Source of the DNA: Chelatococcus sp. YT9 | Lineage (GTDB): Bacteria; Pseudomonadota; Alphaproteobacteria; Rhizobiales; Beijerinckiaceae | Assembly: GCF_018398315.1 (NCBI RefSeq) | Contig: NZ_JAHBRW010000001.1 | Location: 3,604,501 to 3,668,500, forward strand | Length of the DNA: 64,000 nt | Direction of reading: 5' to 3' | Shown here: positions 19,836 to 29,514 of the stretch, one piece after another | Position numbering within the stretch: the first letter of the stretch is position 1 | Layout: every line of letters begins with the position of its first letter | The notes under the pieces: generated by a model | What the model was told of the DNA's origin: nothing | What the model saw: the letters and a program-made list of their open reading frames with translations, nothing else | Database searches by the model: none | Made by a program: the position numbers and the translations under genes

Positions 19836-19994
19836 ACGATGATAGGTGAGCCAGCTAGGTGAGAACAGCGACTCGTTCCTTATAGCGCAGGCATCACCGT
19901 GCGACGACCTTGCATCCGCGCATCGGCATGCCCCACCTGACAGGCGCCACGGATCGCCTTATACCAGGCTTCATCGGGTGAGGTGGAGATGATG

Positions 19995-20270
19995 ATGAAC
20001 GACGAAAGTGACGCGCATGCGGTCCGGCTACGGCGCCTGAAGTTTCGCGCCTGGCATCGGGGGATGCGTGAGATGGACCTGATCTTTGGCCGTTTCGCGG
20101 ATGCTCGGCTCGCCGAGCTCGACGAAGCCGATCTTGCCGCTTTCGAAGCCCTGCTCGACGAGCAGGACAAAGACATTTTCTCATGGTACTGCGGAGAGGT
20201 TTCCGTGCCCCCGCACTACGACACCCCTCTGTTCGCCAAGCTGCGCGCTTTCCCTGTCCACCGGATGTAA
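19995..20270 (+). CDS. sdhE: FAD assembly factor SdhE
   Basis: Small protein that promotes covalent attachment of FAD to the succinate dehydrogenase flavoprotein. It carries the family signature RGMREMDLIFGRF with the RGxxE motif, then the helical body ending FSWYCGEVSVPPHYDTPLFAKL. The ATG at 19995 is preceded at a good distance by AGGTGGAG, giving 91 residues; in-frame starts exist at 19983, 19989 and 19992. It diverges from recG. No succinate dehydrogenase gene is in the window. Confidence 0.93.
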   Translation: MNDESDAHAVRLRRLKFRAWHRGMREMDLIFGRFADARLAELDEADLAAFEALLDEQDKDIFSWYCGEVSVPPHYDTPLFAKLRAFPVHRM

Positions 20271-20450
20271 GCGGCAACGCGCAAGATGACAGCCAATTCT
20301 TTAGCTGCCGGGTTATTGACATGGCAATGACAGATGTGCCTACTTGCGAACTTAGTAGCTTAACTGGAAGGGCTATTTGTAGTTTACTAATTTTATGATT
20401 TCGATTTACTCATATCCATCGGAAATATCTAATATAATAGAGATAATTCC

Positions 20451-20957
20451 ATGGCTGAAATAATTTTTTCATATAAAGATAGTTATATGTTCAGTGATTT
20501 ATTCAACAATAAAAAGTTGAATCCGCCTCGCGTAGTAAATCGTTTAACATTGGTCGCGCATGGAGTCGGTGGATCAGTTCTGATTGACGGCGTGAGAATG
20601 AATGCGATGGATTTTTTCAGTTTTTCCCGTCGCTTTATTGATCCAAATGATCTTGATTACATTAGGTTGGAGAGTTGCTATTCCACCTGGGGTGGGGGCT
20701 CTTCCTTTGCATCGGAATTATCGAAAATATTCGAAAGAGGATATGTCAAGGGTTATATGAGACAAGTGTGGGTGTGGAATATACCGGACCAAGTTTTTAG
20801 TAATATGCAGCAGTATGGATTGAAGGGCGCGAGCGTAATGTTAACTAAAGAAATTATGCTGGGTTATTCGATTGCGAAGGGATACGCCGATTTTCACTCG
20901 ATGGTATTTCGCAGGGGGAGGGTGATCAAAGAAAGAATATTGAACCCTTATATCTAA
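20451..20957 (+). CDS. AT-rich orphan protein with a possible caspase-like (clan CD / C80-type) His-Cys dyad
   Basis: Unrecognised 168-residue protein. A hydrophobic strand ends in LVAHGVGG (His37-Gly), and a second hydrophobic strand ends in YIRLESCYS (Cys76), followed by GGGSSFASELSKIF. This block-His-Gly and block-Cys pattern is the hallmark of clan CD cysteine peptidases, and the segment after Cys recalls the CPD/C80 domains of large toxins. There is no signal peptide, toxin repeat or partner gene, and the His-Cys spacing of 39 is short. The gene and its 180-bp upstream stretch are far more AT-rich than the neighbours, with a weak ribosome site, so horizontal gain is likely. The fold is inference. 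Confidence 0.6.
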   Translation: MAEIIFSYKDSYMFSDLFNNKKLNPPRVVNRLTLVAHGVGGSVLIDGVRMNAMDFFSFSRRFIDPNDLDYIRLESCYSTWGGGSSFASELSKIFERGYVKGYMRQVWVWNIPDQVFSNMQQYGLKGASVMLTKEIMLGYSIAKGYADFHSMVFRRGRVIKERILNPYI

Positions 20958-21104
20958 GGTCCGTTTCGCTTAGAATTCAGAGCTGGCTGACGTAGACTCG
21001 ATTTGCGGTCACCAACTAAGGACACAGGTCTCGGTCCAAGGTTGTCCAGTTCTCGTGGCGATGTTGTGCTGGGCTGACCCGAGCGGGTCCCTCGGACGGG
21101 AGGG

Positions 21105-21719
21105 TTAGCTGGCATGTTTCGCCGTAATTTTGATCTCGTACAGGACCGCCCCGACAGAGGGGCTTATTGTGACCAGTGGGTCGGAAGAGGCCAGTATCAG
21201 CACATCTCCGTCGTGCATTAGGGCGGGCTGATTACTGATTGCGGCGATGCCGCCCTTGGCAAGGACGAGTGTCGTCACTTCATGTGGGCTCTTGCTTTGC
21301 CTCGCCCCGTCATCCGTGCCTTGGCTGATCCGCAGGTTGACGCCGCGATGGCGGGTGACGGTCGCGGTGGCGCGTCCACGGCGCACCATCACATTGAGAT
21401 CGAGGAGGGCGGTTTCCACCGCGGTTGCGGCCGTCGGCACGTCGGCTGGGAAGGCGAAGGGTGTGCTCGCGTCGTCGAGGATACGGGCGGGCGCGTCCCC
21501 TACAGCAAGCGTCATTGGTCCGCCCGACAATATAGTGAGCACGCGGTCGCAGCCGGGGAAGGCTGAGAAGGGCCCCGGCACCTCGACGAGGGCCATGCTC
21601 ACTCGCCAGTCGAAGGTGTCGAGGGCCGCGCCTTCCGGGGCGGCGGCGACTTCATAAGTTGTCCCGCCGCCGTTCTTCCACGGCATCTTCTTGTGGTCAC
21701 GTTGCTTCAGAAGACGCAT
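21105..21719 (-). CDS. hutD: HutD/Ves family protein
   Basis: Cupin-like protein of the HutD/Ves family, 204 residues, found in hut operons and thought to tune histidine catabolism, possibly by binding formylglutamate or urocanate-type ligands. Characteristic stretches are the opening LLKQRDHKKMPWKNGGGTTYEV, FDWRVSMALVEVPGPFSAFPGCDRVLTILSGGPM and FPADVPT. It is the last gene of the leftward hutI-H-G-U-D unit, 20 bp after hutU. Confidence 0.9.
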   Translation of the reverse strand: MRLLKQRDHKKMPWKNGGGTTYEVAAAPEGAALDTFDWRVSMALVEVPGPFSAFPGCDRVLTILSGGPMTLAVGDAPARILDDASTPFAFPADVPTAATAVETALLDLNVMVRRGRATATVTRHRGVNLRISQGTDDGARQSKSPHEVTTLVLAKGGIAAISNQPALMHDGDVLILASSDPLVTISPSVGAVLYEIKITAKHAS

Positions 21720-21739
21720 GGCTTATCCTTCGAGCCAGG

Positions 21740-23428
21740 TTACCTCAGAGAGGGCAGATCGAGCCCGTTCTCGCGGGCGCAGTCGATGGCGATGTCGTAG
21801 CCGGCATCCGCATGGCGCATCACGCCGGTGGCCGGATCGTTCCACAGCACGCGCGCGAGGCGGGCGTCGGCGTCGGTTGAGCCGTCGCAGACGATGACCA
21901 TACCGGCATGCTGGGAGAAGCCCATGCCGACGCCGCCGCCATGGTGCAGCGACACCCAGGTCGCGCCCGAGGCGGTGTTGAGGAGCGCGTTCAGGAGCGG
22001 CCAGTCGGAGACGGCATCCGAGCCGTCGCGCATGGCCTCGGTCTCGCGGTTCGGCGAGGCGACCGAGCCGGAATCGAGGTGGTCGCGGCCGATGACGATC
22101 GGCGCCTTGAGTTCGCCGTTGCGGACCATCTCGTTGAAGGCGAGGCCGAGCCGGTGGCGGTCGCCGAGGCCGACCCAGCAGATGCGCGCGGGCAGGCCCT
22201 GGAACTTGATGCGCGCGCCGGCCATGTCGAGCCAGTTGTGGAGATGGGCGTTGTCCGGGATCAGTTCCTTCACCTTGGCGTCCGTCCGGGCGATGTCCTC
22301 CGGGTCGCCCGAGAGCGCCGCCCAGCGGAAGGGGCCGATGCCCCGGCAGAACAGCGGCCGGATATAGGCCGGTACGAAACCGGGGAAGTCGAAGGCGTTA
22401 CTGACGCCTTCATCAAGCGCCATCTGGCGAATGTTGTTGCCGTAGTCGACGGTCGGGATGCCGGCGTGGAAGAAGTCGAGCATCGCCTTCACATGCACGG
22501 CCATAGAGGCCTTGGCGGCCTTGGCGACACCCTTGGGATCCGACTGGCGGCGCTCTTCCCATTGGGCCAATGTCCAGCCGGCCGGGAGATAGCCGTTGAC
22601 CGGATCATGGGCGGAGGTCTGGTCTGTGACCGCGTCGGGCTTGATGCCGCGCTTGACCATCTCAGGCAGAATTTCGGCGGCATTGCCGAGGAGTGCCACC
22701 GAGACCGGTTTCTTGTCAGCGCAGGACTTCGCGATGATCGCTAGAGCTTCATCCAGCGTATCGGCCTTCAGATCGACATAGCCCGTGCGCAGGCGGAAAT
22801 CGATGCGGCTCGGCTGGCATTCGATGGCGAGGCACGAGGCGCCGGCCATGGTCGCGGCGAGCGGCTGGGCGCCGCCCATGCCGCCGAGGCCGGCGGTCAG
22901 GATCCACTTGCCGGAGAGGTCGCCGCCGAAATGCTGGCGGCCCATCTCGACGAAGGTCTCGTAAGTGCCCTGCACAATGCCCTGGGCGCCGATATAGATC
23001 CAGGAGCCAGCGGTCATCTGGCCGTACATGGCCAGGCCCTTCTTGTCGAGCTCGTTGAAATGGTCCCAGTTCGCCCAGTGCGGTACGAGGTTGGAATTGG
23101 CGATCAGGACGCGCGGTGCATCCTTGTGGGTGCGGAACACGCCGACCGGCTTGCCGGACTGCACGAGCAGGGTCTCGTCGTCCTCCAGCCTGCGGAGCGC
23201 GGCGACGATGCGATCAAAGCTCTCCCAGTCGCGCGTGGCTCGGCCGATGCCACCATAGACGACCAGTTCTTGCGGCTTCTCGGCGACATCGGGATCGAGG
23301 TTGTTCATGAGCATGCGCAGAGGCGCTTCGGTCAGCCAGCTCTTGGCACTGATCTCGGGGCCGCGTGGCGCGCGGATAACGCGGGCATTATCGATGCGGG
23401 TCTGTGAAGTCATGGGAGAAGTCGTCAT
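21740..23428 (-). CDS. hutU: Urocanate hydratase
   Basis: NAD-dependent second enzyme of histidine breakdown, converting urocanate to imidazolonepropionate. Family stretches include [51 protein letters not shown] and [17 protein letters not shown], and [19 protein letters not shown] with the catalytic-site region. Length 562 is standard. Start ATG 23428 lies behind GAGAGG; an in-frame ATG five codons later is possible. It follows hutG by 13 bp. Confidence 0.97.
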   Translation of the reverse strand: MTTSPMTSQTRIDNARVIRAPRGPEISAKSWLTEAPLRMLMNNLDPDVAEKPQELVVYGGIGRATRDWESFDRIVAALRRLEDDETLLVQSGKPVGVFRTHKDAPRVLIANSNLVPHWANWDHFNELDKKGLAMYGQMTAGSWIYIGAQGIVQGTYETFVEMGRQHFGGDLSGKWILTAGLGGMGGAQPLAATMAGASCLAIECQPSRIDFRLRTGYVDLKADTLDEALAIIAKSCADKKPVSVALLGNAAEILPEMVKRGIKPDAVTDQTSAHDPVNGYLPAGWTLAQWEERRQSDPKGVAKAAKASMAVHVKAMLDFFHAGIPTVDYGNNIRQMALDEGVSNAFDFPGFVPAYIRPLFCRGIGPFRWAALSGDPEDIARTDAKVKELIPDNAHLHNWLDMAGARIKFQGLPARICWVGLGDRHRLGLAFNEMVRNGELKAPIVIGRDHLDSGSVASPNRETEAMRDGSDAVSDWPLLNALLNTASGATWVSLHHGGGVGMGFSQHAGMVIVCDGSTDADARLARVLWNDPATGVMRHADAGYDIAIDCARENGLDLPSLR

Positions 23429-23441
23429 GGCAGCGGTCCTC

Positions 23442-24266
23442 TCACGAGCGCGCGAAAGCGAGCACGGACGTCAGCAATTGGGTGAGGAAGGCGCGCATGG
23501 GCGCGGCGTAGGTGGAGTCATAGGGTGAGGGCCAGTTGGCCTCGTTCACCGTGGCGGGCTCGTGCATATAGCCGCGGCAGCCGAGCTCCATCTGGACGGC
23601 ATGCACACCGGTCTCCGGACGGCCGTGGTCGCGCGTGATCCAGCCGCCCTTGAAGCGTCCGTTGAGGACGCTGGTCTGGCCTGATCCTGCGCAGGCCTCG
23701 ACAACGAGCTTCTCGAGCGCGGGGGCGCAGCTCTTGCTGCTGTTGGTGCCGATGTTGAACTGCGGCAGCTCGCCATCGAACAGCCGGGGAATGGTCGAGC
23801 GGATCGAGTGGCAATCATAGAGCACGACCTTGGGGTTGGCGGCGCGCAGACGCTGGAGCTCGGCGGCGAGGGCGGCGTGGTAGGGCTCGAAATAGGCCGC
23901 GCGGCGCGCGTCGATGTCCGCCTCGGTGGGGCCCGCGCCTTCCTTGTACAGCGGCTCGCCGTCGAAGCTCGTCGTCGGGCAGAGTTCGGTCGTCGCTTGC
24001 CCCGGATAGAGTGAGGCGCCGCTCGGATCGCGGTTGACGTCGATCACAGTGCGCGAGATCGCGGTGTGGATGATCGTCGCGTCGAGATCGACGGCGAAGT
24101 CATAGAGCTTGTCAATCCACCAGTCGGCGTCCTTGCGGGCGAGCCACGGCGAGACGAGGCGGCTCTCGATGTCGGCCGGAATCTCCGTGCCGGTGTGGGG
24201 CAGGCTTACGAGAAGCGGCGCGCTGCCGCGCCGTACCGTCAGCCAGGAGTGTGAGGCCTCCGCCAT
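23442..24266 (-). CDS. hutG: N-formylglutamate deformylase
   Basis: Releases formate and glutamate from N-formylglutamate, the last step of the five-step histidine route used with HutF. The 274-residue protein has [17 protein letters not shown] with the metal-binding His, [55 protein letters not shown] and a C-terminal [22 protein letters not shown]. This is the FGase (amidohydrolase-like) type and not the arginase-like HutG of formiminoglutamase pathways, which fits the presence of hutF. Two bp after hutH, thus tightly coupled. Confidence 0.95.
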   Translation of the reverse strand: MAEASHSWLTVRRGSAPLLVSLPHTGTEIPADIESRLVSPWLARKDADWWIDKLYDFAVDLDATIIHTAISRTVIDVNRDPSGASLYPGQATTELCPTTSFDGEPLYKEGAGPTEADIDARRAAYFEPYHAALAAELQRLRAANPKVVLYDCHSIRSTIPRLFDGELPQFNIGTNSSKSCAPALEKLVVEACAGSGQTSVLNGRFKGGWITRDHGRPETGVHAVQMELGCRGYMHEPATVNEANWPSPYDSTYAAPMRAFLTQLLTSVLAFARS

Positions 24267-24268
24267 GA

Positions 24269-25801
24269 TCAGCTCTCCAGGCTGGGCAGGGCATGATTGG
24301 CCGCCTTGATGACCTCGCCGGCGGTGATGAGCGCGTTGGCCGCTGCCATGTCCGGGTGGAAATAGCGATCGTCTTCCAGCGTTGGCACGTCACGGCGCAG
24401 CCGCGCGCGCACGGCTTCGAGGGCGGGGCTGGAGGCGAGCGGCTTGTGGAAGTCGCAACCCTGGGCGGCCGCCAGCAGCTCGATGCCGAGCACGCCGGTG
24501 AGGTTGTCCGCCATGCGGATGAGGCGGCGGGCACCGTGAGCGGCCATGGAAACGTGGTCTTCCTGGTTGGCCGAGGTCGGGATGGAATCGACGCTCGCGG
24601 GAAACGCGCTTTGCTTGTTCTCGGAAACGAGGGCGGCCGCCGTCACCTGCGGGATCATGAAGCCGGAGTTGAGGCCGGGTTTCGGTGTGAGGAAGGCCGG
24701 CAGTCGCGATAGCGCGGGGTCGGTCAGGAGCGTGATGCGGCGTTCCGACAAGGAGCCGATCTCGCAGATGGCCATGGCGATCATGTCGGCGGCGAAGGCT
24801 ACGGGCTCGGCGTGGAAATTGCCGCCGGAGATCACCTCGCCATCCTCGGCGAAGACGAGCGGATTGTCAGATACGCCGTTCGCCTCGATGGTCAGCGTAG
24901 TGGCGGCCTGGCGCAGGAGGTCGAGGCATGCGCCCATCACCTGCGGCTGGCAGCGTAGGCAATAGGGGTCCTGCACCCGGTCGTCGCCGGTCAGGTGCGA
25001 CTGGCGGATGGCGCTCCCCGCCATGAGGCTGAGCAGAACGGCGCCGACCTCGCGCTGGCCGGCATGGCCGCGCAGGTCATGGATACGCCGGTCGAAGGGA
25101 GCGTCCGAACCACGCGCCGCGTCGGTCGACAGGGCGCCGGTGATCAGAGCGGTCTGGAAAAGGCGCTCGGCTTCGAACAGGCCAGCCATGGCGTTCGCGG
25201 TCGAGAACTGCGTGCCGTTGAGAAGGGCGAGGCCTTCCTTGGCGCCGAGCGTCAGCGGCTTGAGCCCGGCTTGTTCCAGAGCCTTCGCAGCCGGCATGCG
25301 TACGCCATCGACGAAGGCCTCGCCGACGCCGATCATGACCGTGGTCATATGGGCGAGCGGGGCGAGGTCGCCCGAGGCGCCGACGGAGCCCTGCGCCGGC
25401 ACGACCGGAGTGATGCCCTTGTCGAGAAAGGCGAGTAGCAGGTCGATGGTCTCGAGCTTCACGCCGGATGCGCCGCGGGCGAGGCTTGCGAGCTTCAAAG
25501 CCATCATCAGCCGCGCGACCGGCACCGGCATCGGCTCGCCGACGCCGGCGGCGTGGGAGAGCACGATGTTGCGCTGCAGGGTTTCCAGCTCGTCGAGACC
25601 GATCTGGATCGAGGCGAGCTTTCCGAAGCCCGTGTTGATGCCGTAGATCGGCTCGCCCTTGGCGACGATCGTGGCCACGGCTTCCGCGGAGCGCGCGATG
25701 GCGGGGCGTACGCTCGGATCGAGTTTGACCGATGCGCCGCGATAGATGGCGCGCCAAGCGTCGAGCGGAATGCGGCCGGGCTCAAGAGTAATCGCAGTCA
25801 T
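24269..25801 (-). CDS. hutH: Histidine ammonia-lyase
   Basis: First step of histidine catabolism, giving urocanate and ammonia. The MIO prosthetic group forms from Ala-Ser-Gly in [16 protein letters not shown]. Other landmarks are [45 protein letters not shown] and [14 protein letters not shown]. The start ATG at 25801 overlaps the hutI stop as ATGA, so the longer open frame up to 26059 is a hutI shadow. 510 residues, as expected. Confidence 0.97.
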   Translation of the reverse strand: MTAITLEPGRIPLDAWRAIYRGASVKLDPSVRPAIARSAEAVATIVAKGEPIYGINTGFGKLASIQIGLDELETLQRNIVLSHAAGVGEPMPVPVARLMMALKLASLARGASGVKLETIDLLLAFLDKGITPVVPAQGSVGASGDLAPLAHMTTVMIGVGEAFVDGVRMPAAKALEQAGLKPLTLGAKEGLALLNGTQFSTANAMAGLFEAERLFQTALITGALSTDAARGSDAPFDRRIHDLRGHAGQREVGAVLLSLMAGSAIRQSHLTGDDRVQDPYCLRCQPQVMGACLDLLRQAATTLTIEANGVSDNPLVFAEDGEVISGGNFHAEPVAFAADMIAMAICEIGSLSERRITLLTDPALSRLPAFLTPKPGLNSGFMIPQVTAAALVSENKQSAFPASVDSIPTSANQEDHVSMAAHGARRLIRMADNLTGVLGIELLAAAQGCDFHKPLASSPALEAVRARLRRDVPTLEDDRYFHPDMAAANALITAGEVIKAANHALPSLES

Positions 25802-27054
25802 TGTCCTCTCCACACACGTGCATGGAGCGGGCTGAACCCCATGCGATAAACGAGTTCTGCGGGACGCTCGATGTCCCAGATAGCGAGATCGCACTGCTTG
25901 CCGACCTCTAAGGTGCCGACGCGGTCGAGGCGCCCCAGGGCGCGCGCCGCCTCGCGCGTCACGCCGAGCAGGCATTCGTCGACCGTCATGCGCATCAGGG
26001 TCGCTGCCATGTTCATGGCGAGCAGCAGCGAGGTCAGCGGCGAGGTGCCGGGATTGCAATCCGTCGCGACGGCCATCGGCGTGCCGTGCCGGCGGAAGGA
26101 TGAGATCGGCGGCTGATGCGTCTCTCGCAGGAAATAGAAGGCACCAGGGAGGATGACGGCGACGGTGCCGGCCGCCGCCATGGCGGCCACGCCTTCGTCG
26201 CTCGCATATTCAAGGTGATCGGCGGACAAGGCGCCGAGCCGCGCGGCGAGCGCCGCACCTCCGAGATCCGAGAGCTGGTCGGCGTGGACTTTCACCGGCA
26301 GGCCGAGCGCCCGGGCGGCCTTGAAGAAGCGCTCGCACTGGGCGGGCGAGAAGGCGATGCCCTCGCAGAAGGCATCGACCGCATCCGCGAGCTTTTCCTT
26401 GGCGACCAGCGGGAGAATGTCCTCGATCAGCACATCGATAAAGCGGTCCTTGTCGTCGAATTCGCGCGGCAAGGCGTGGGCGCCGAGGAAGGTCGCCACG
26501 ATGTCGGCGTGCCGCAGCCCGCCGAGACGTCGGGCGGCGCGCAGCTGCTTCAGCTCCGCATCAGCCGAGAGTCCATAGCCGGATTTCACCTCCACCGTGG
26601 TGACGCCATCCGCCATCAGCCGATCAAGCCGCGCGAGGCTAGCCGCAACCAGCGCGTCCTCGCTCGCCGTGCGGGTGGCGGTCACGGTGGAATTGATGCC
26701 GCCGCCCGCCCGGGAGATCTCCTCGTAGCTTGCGCCCGCAAGGCGCAGCTCAAACTCATGGCTGCGGTCGCCGCCGAACACGAGATGGGTATGACAATCG
26801 ATCAGGCCCGGTGTGATCCAGCGGCCTTCGCAGTCGATGCGCTCCGCGTCGGTGAGCGCGGGCAGATCCGCGGCATCGCCGACATAGATGATCCTTCCGC
26901 CCTCGGCGGCGATCGCCGCGCCTTCGATGACGCCGAGGCCCTCGCGGCTAGGGGCCATTGTCGCGATGCGCGCGTTCAGCCAGATGCGAGGGCGGACAGG
27001 CCTCGCTTCGGATGCGGCGGAACGTGCGTCATTGGCCGTTGTTTCGCCTGCCAT
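25798..27054 (-). CDS. hutI: Imidazolonepropionase
   Basis: Amidohydrolase that opens the imidazolone ring to formiminoglutamate. The zinc-binding HxH appears in [15 protein letters not shown], with [20 protein letters not shown] and the catalytic Asp in [11 protein letters not shown]. The start at 27054 (MAGETTAND) yields 418 residues; the frame is open to 27258 but that part is the regulatory region with palindromes. First gene of the leftward hut operon; its stop overlaps hutH by 4 bp. Confidence 0.96.
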   Translation of the reverse strand: MAGETTANDARSAASEARPVRPRIWLNARIATMAPSREGLGVIEGAAIAAEGGRIIYVGDAADLPALTDAERIDCEGRWITPGLIDCHTHLVFGGDRSHEFELRLAGASYEEISRAGGGINSTVTATRTASEDALVAASLARLDRLMADGVTTVEVKSGYGLSADAELKQLRAARRLGGLRHADIVATFLGAHALPREFDDKDRFIDVLIEDILPLVAKEKLADAVDAFCEGIAFSPAQCERFFKAARALGLPVKVHADQLSDLGGAALAARLGALSADHLEYASDEGVAAMAAAGTVAVILPGAFYFLRETHQPPISSFRRHGTPMAVATDCNPGTSPLTSLLLAMNMAATLMRMTVDECLLGVTREAARALGRLDRVGTLEVGKQCDLAIWDIERPAELVYRMGFSPLHARVWRGQ

Positions 27055-27088
27055 GGTTTTCACCCTCTGCTGGTCTGGCGGAAGTTGG

Positions 27089-27127
27089 GCTACGGCATCG
27101 GGCCGAATACCGGCCCGATGCCGTAGC
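27089..27127. repeat. Perfect 17-bp inverted repeat
   Basis: Left arm 27089-27105 begins GCTACGGCATCGG, right arm 27111-27127 is its exact reverse complement, loop of five bases AATAC. It falls in the 5' leader of hutI, 35 bases before its ATG. On the plus strand it is followed by TCGCTTTTTG, a weak terminator-like tail, so it might insulate the two divergent units or fold in the hutI leader. Confidence 0.75.
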
Positions 27128-27138
27128 TCGCTTTTTGC

Positions 27139-27184
27139 GCATCGGCTTTGTCCGAAAACCGCGGTCCACTTTTCGGACCGATGC
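27139..27184. repeat. Palindromic intergenic element, Rhizobiales type
   Basis: Nested arms GCATCGG/CCGATGC (27139-27145, 27178-27184) and TCCGAAAA/TTTTCGGA (27151-27158, 27170-27177) around a short GC-rich loop. From memory, palindromes with TCCGAAAACCG...CCACTTTTCGGA are abundant between genes in Rhizobiales genomes. Only one copy was noticed in this window. Confidence 0.6.
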
Positions 27185-27194
27185 AGTATAATGC

Positions 27195-27215
27195 CTATAC
27201 ATATTCTTTGTATAG
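27195..27215. promoter_or_regulatory. Probable HutC operator
   Basis: Dyad CTATACA-N7-TGTATAG, with an overlapping TGTATAGACA at 27209-27218. HutC repressors of Pseudomonas bind TGTATA-type palindromes, and the hutC gene is the second gene of the unit reading away from this site. Position 42-62 bases before the hutF ATG suits repression of both units. The assignment to HutC is inference. Confidence 0.6.
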
Positions 27216-27256
27216 ACATATAAGATGCTGTCAAGCGCAGTCGATGGGAGAGTGAC

Positions 27257-28627
27257 ATGGTTCTGTGGTTTCAATCGGCCCTGACGGCGGATGGCTGGCA
27301 CGATGGGGTTCGCCTCCACATCGAGGCTGGACAAATCGCCGCGGTGGAGGCCGGGGTTGCGGCCGAGCCCGGCGACGAACGCCACGCCATCGGCCTGCCC
27401 GGTATGCCGAACCTCCACAGCCACGCCTTCCAACGCGGCATGGCGGGCCTTGCCGAAGTACGCGGCGAAAGTCGCGACAGCTTCTGGAGCTGGCGGCAGG
27501 TGATGTACCGTTTTCTCGACCGGTTGACGCCCGAGGATGTGGAGGCCATCGCGGCGCTTGCCTACGCGGAGATGCTGGAGGCGGGCTTTACCCGCGTCGG
27601 CGAGTTCCACTATCTGCACCACGACTGTGACGGCGCCGCCTATGCCGATATCGGCGAGCTCAGCGCGCGGATCGCCGCCGCTGCGGAGGCCACCAACATT
27701 GGGCTGACATTGCTGCCGGTGTTCTATGCCCATGCCGGTTTCGGCGGGCAGGCCCCGGCCGAGGGCCAGCGCCGCTTCATCAACTCGCTCGATCGATTCG
27801 GACTGTTGATGGAGCGCGCGCGTGCGAGCATCAAGGATCTGCCCGGCGCCAATCTGGGCCTTGCCCCGCACAGTCTTCGGGCCGTCACGGCTGAAGAGTT
27901 GGTCGAGGTCCTTCTACTGGCTCAGGAAGGGCCGCTCCACATCCATGTTGCCGAGCAGGTGAAGGAGGTCGAGGACAGCGTCGCCTTCAGCGGCAAGCGA
28001 CCCGTCGAATGGCTCATCGAGGCGATGGCCGCGAACGGCACGCCGGTCGACAGGCGCTGGTGCCTGATCCATGCCACCCACATGACCGAGTCCGAGACCA
28101 CTGCGCTCGCGGCGAGTGGCGCGACCGCGGGCCTCTGTCCCTTGACCGAGGCCAATCTGGGCGACGGAATTTTCCCGGCCGATCGTTTTGTCGACGCGGG
28201 CGGCTATTATGGTGTCGGTACTGATTCCAACATCTTGATCGATGTGCCCGGGGAGCTCGCGATGCTCGAATACAGCCAGCGACTGGCGCTGCGCAGCCGC
28301 AATGTGATGGCGGCCGGCGCCAGCAGATCGACGGGGCGCAGCCTGTTCGATGCGGCTCGTCAAGGTGGCGCGCGTGCGCTCGGCGTCGCGCCCATGGATC
28401 TGGCGGTCGGCGCTGTGGCCGACATCGTCTCTCTTGACCCCTCTGCCTTTGTGGAAGGGCAGCGCGACGATCGTATCGTGGACGGCTGGATATTTGCCGC
28501 GCGTCGTCCCATCGTCGACTGCGTCTGGCGCCACGGGCGGCAGGTGGTCAAGGCTGGGCGCCATGTGGCGCGCGATGCCATCGCAGCGCGTTACAAGGCG
28601 ACGCTCGCCAAGGTTCTGGCTGAATGA
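27257..28627 (+). CDS. hutF: Formimidoylglutamate deiminase
   Basis: Amidohydrolase that converts N-formimino-glutamate to N-formyl-glutamate plus ammonia. Zinc ligands are seen in [16 protein letters not shown] (HxH), in [14 protein letters not shown] and in [13 protein letters not shown], with the catalytic Asp in [12 protein letters not shown]. 456 residues from ATG 27257. With hutG (FGase type) it defines the five-step histidine pathway. Its stop overlaps the hutC start as ATGA. Confidence 0.95.
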   Translation: MVLWFQSALTADGWHDGVRLHIEAGQIAAVEAGVAAEPGDERHAIGLPGMPNLHSHAFQRGMAGLAEVRGESRDSFWSWRQVMYRFLDRLTPEDVEAIAALAYAEMLEAGFTRVGEFHYLHHDCDGAAYADIGELSARIAAAAEATNIGLTLLPVFYAHAGFGGQAPAEGQRRFINSLDRFGLLMERARASIKDLPGANLGLAPHSLRAVTAEELVEVLLLAQEGPLHIHVAEQVKEVEDSVAFSGKRPVEWLIEAMAANGTPVDRRWCLIHATHMTESETTALAASGATAGLCPLTEANLGDGIFPADRFVDAGGYYGVGTDSNILIDVPGELAMLEYSQRLALRSRNVMAAGASRSTGRSLFDAARQGGARALGVAPMDLAVGAVADIVSLDPSAFVEGQRDDRIVDGWIFAARRPIVDCVWRHGRQVVKAGRHVARDAIAARYKATLAKVLAE

Positions 28628-29382
28628 ACGATGCTGCCGCCCCTGACATCACGACGCCGCTGAAGCGTGGACAGCCCGACTCCATTCACCAGCGGATCAG
28701 GGCCGATATCGAAGGCAAAATCGTGTCCGGGGCCTGGCCGCCTGGCTATCGCATTCCCTTCGAACATGAGCTGATGCAGGAATACGGCTGCTCGCGCATG
28801 ACCGTGAACAAGGTCATGTCGCGACTGGCTGAAATCGGGCTGATCGAGCGGCGTCGTCGCGCGGGATCCTTCGTGGCGCGGCCACAGGTCCAGTCAGCCG
28901 TGCTCGAAATCCCCGACATCAAGGCCGAGATCATCAGGCGCGGCCAGACCTATCACTACGAGCTGCTTTCGAGTCGTCGCCGCCGCGCCACGCGCGAGGA
29001 CCGCGAGCTTCTGGTGGTCGAGGCAGGGACGGACGTTCTCATGCTGACCTGCCGCCATGTGGCGGCGGGTGTCCCCTTCGCGTTCGAAGAGCGGCGCCTC
29101 AATCTCGCCGCCGTGCCGCTTGCCGCCGAGGTCGACTTCGCGCAGGAACCACCCGGCACATGGCTGCTCGGCCATGTGCCGTGGACGCAGGCCGAGCACC
29201 GCATCCGCTCGCTCAATGCGGGCGAAGCCTACGCCGCGTCCCTCGACATAGCACCGGAAACGGCCTGTCTCGCCGTTGAGCGCCGCACCTGGCGCGGGGG
29301 CGAATCGATCACCCATGCCCGCCAGGTCTTCCCCGGCAGCCTCTATTACCTGTCCGCGACCTTCACACCCGTACAGGAATAG
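28624..29382 (+). CDS. hutC: Histidine utilisation repressor HutC (GntR family)
   Basis: Transcriptional repressor released by urocanate. The N-terminal GntR winged helix covers about residues 18-85 (IHQRIRADIEGKIVSGAWPPGYRIPFEHELMQEYGCSRMTVNKVM when read in pieces), and a UTRA effector domain follows, with ATREDRELLVVEAGTDVLMLTCRH and PFAFEERRLNLAAVP. 252 residues. It is translationally coupled to hutF by a 4-bp overlap and presumably autoregulates through the site near 27205. Confidence 0.93.
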   Translation: MNDAAAPDITTPLKRGQPDSIHQRIRADIEGKIVSGAWPPGYRIPFEHELMQEYGCSRMTVNKVMSRLAEIGLIERRRRAGSFVARPQVQSAVLEIPDIKAEIIRRGQTYHYELLSSRRRRATREDRELLVVEAGTDVLMLTCRHVAAGVPFAFEERRLNLAAVPLAAEVDFAQEPPGTWLLGHVPWTQAEHRIRSLNAGEAYAASLDIAPETACLAVERRTWRGGESITHARQVFPGSLYYLSATFTPVQE

Positions 29383-29395
29383 AACGGGTTTTTCC

Positions 29396-29479
29396 GTCAT
29401 GGCCGGGCTCGTCCCGGCAATCCGACAAAGTAAAGCGTCACAGCTGCCGTTTCTCACCTCTCCCCGGCGGGGGAGAGGT
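29396..29479. repeat. Two intergenic hairpins between convergent hutC and zwf
   Basis: First, GCCGGG-CTCGT-CCCGGC at 29402-29418 inside a GTCATGGCCGGGCTCGTCCC sequence, and second, ACCTCTCCCC-GGCG-GGGGAGAGGT at 29456-29479, a perfect 10-bp stem. Both resemble short repeats that are frequent in Rhizobiales intergenic DNA. Neither has a strong T-tract, but placed between two gene tails they may serve as transcript ends. Confidence 0.6.
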
Positions 29480-29514
29480 CGGCGCGGCGCGCCGGGGCAC
29501 CTCAGGAGAAGGTC

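Larger units (their letters stand above)
27055..27256. promoter_or_regulatory. hutI / hutF divergent control region with palindromes
   Basis: About 200 bases between the two hut transcription units. It contains, from the hutI side, a perfect 17-bp hairpin (27089-27127), a second long palindrome of a Rhizobiales type (27139-27184) and a smaller dyad (27195-27215) that is the probable HutC operator. Both hut promoters must lie here. The crowding of three different palindromes into one leader is unusual. Confidence 0.7.

Noticed and set aside
26060-27126. Plus-strand frame of 336 residues over hutI
   Set aside because: Antisense to hutI, which has its zinc and catalytic residues.
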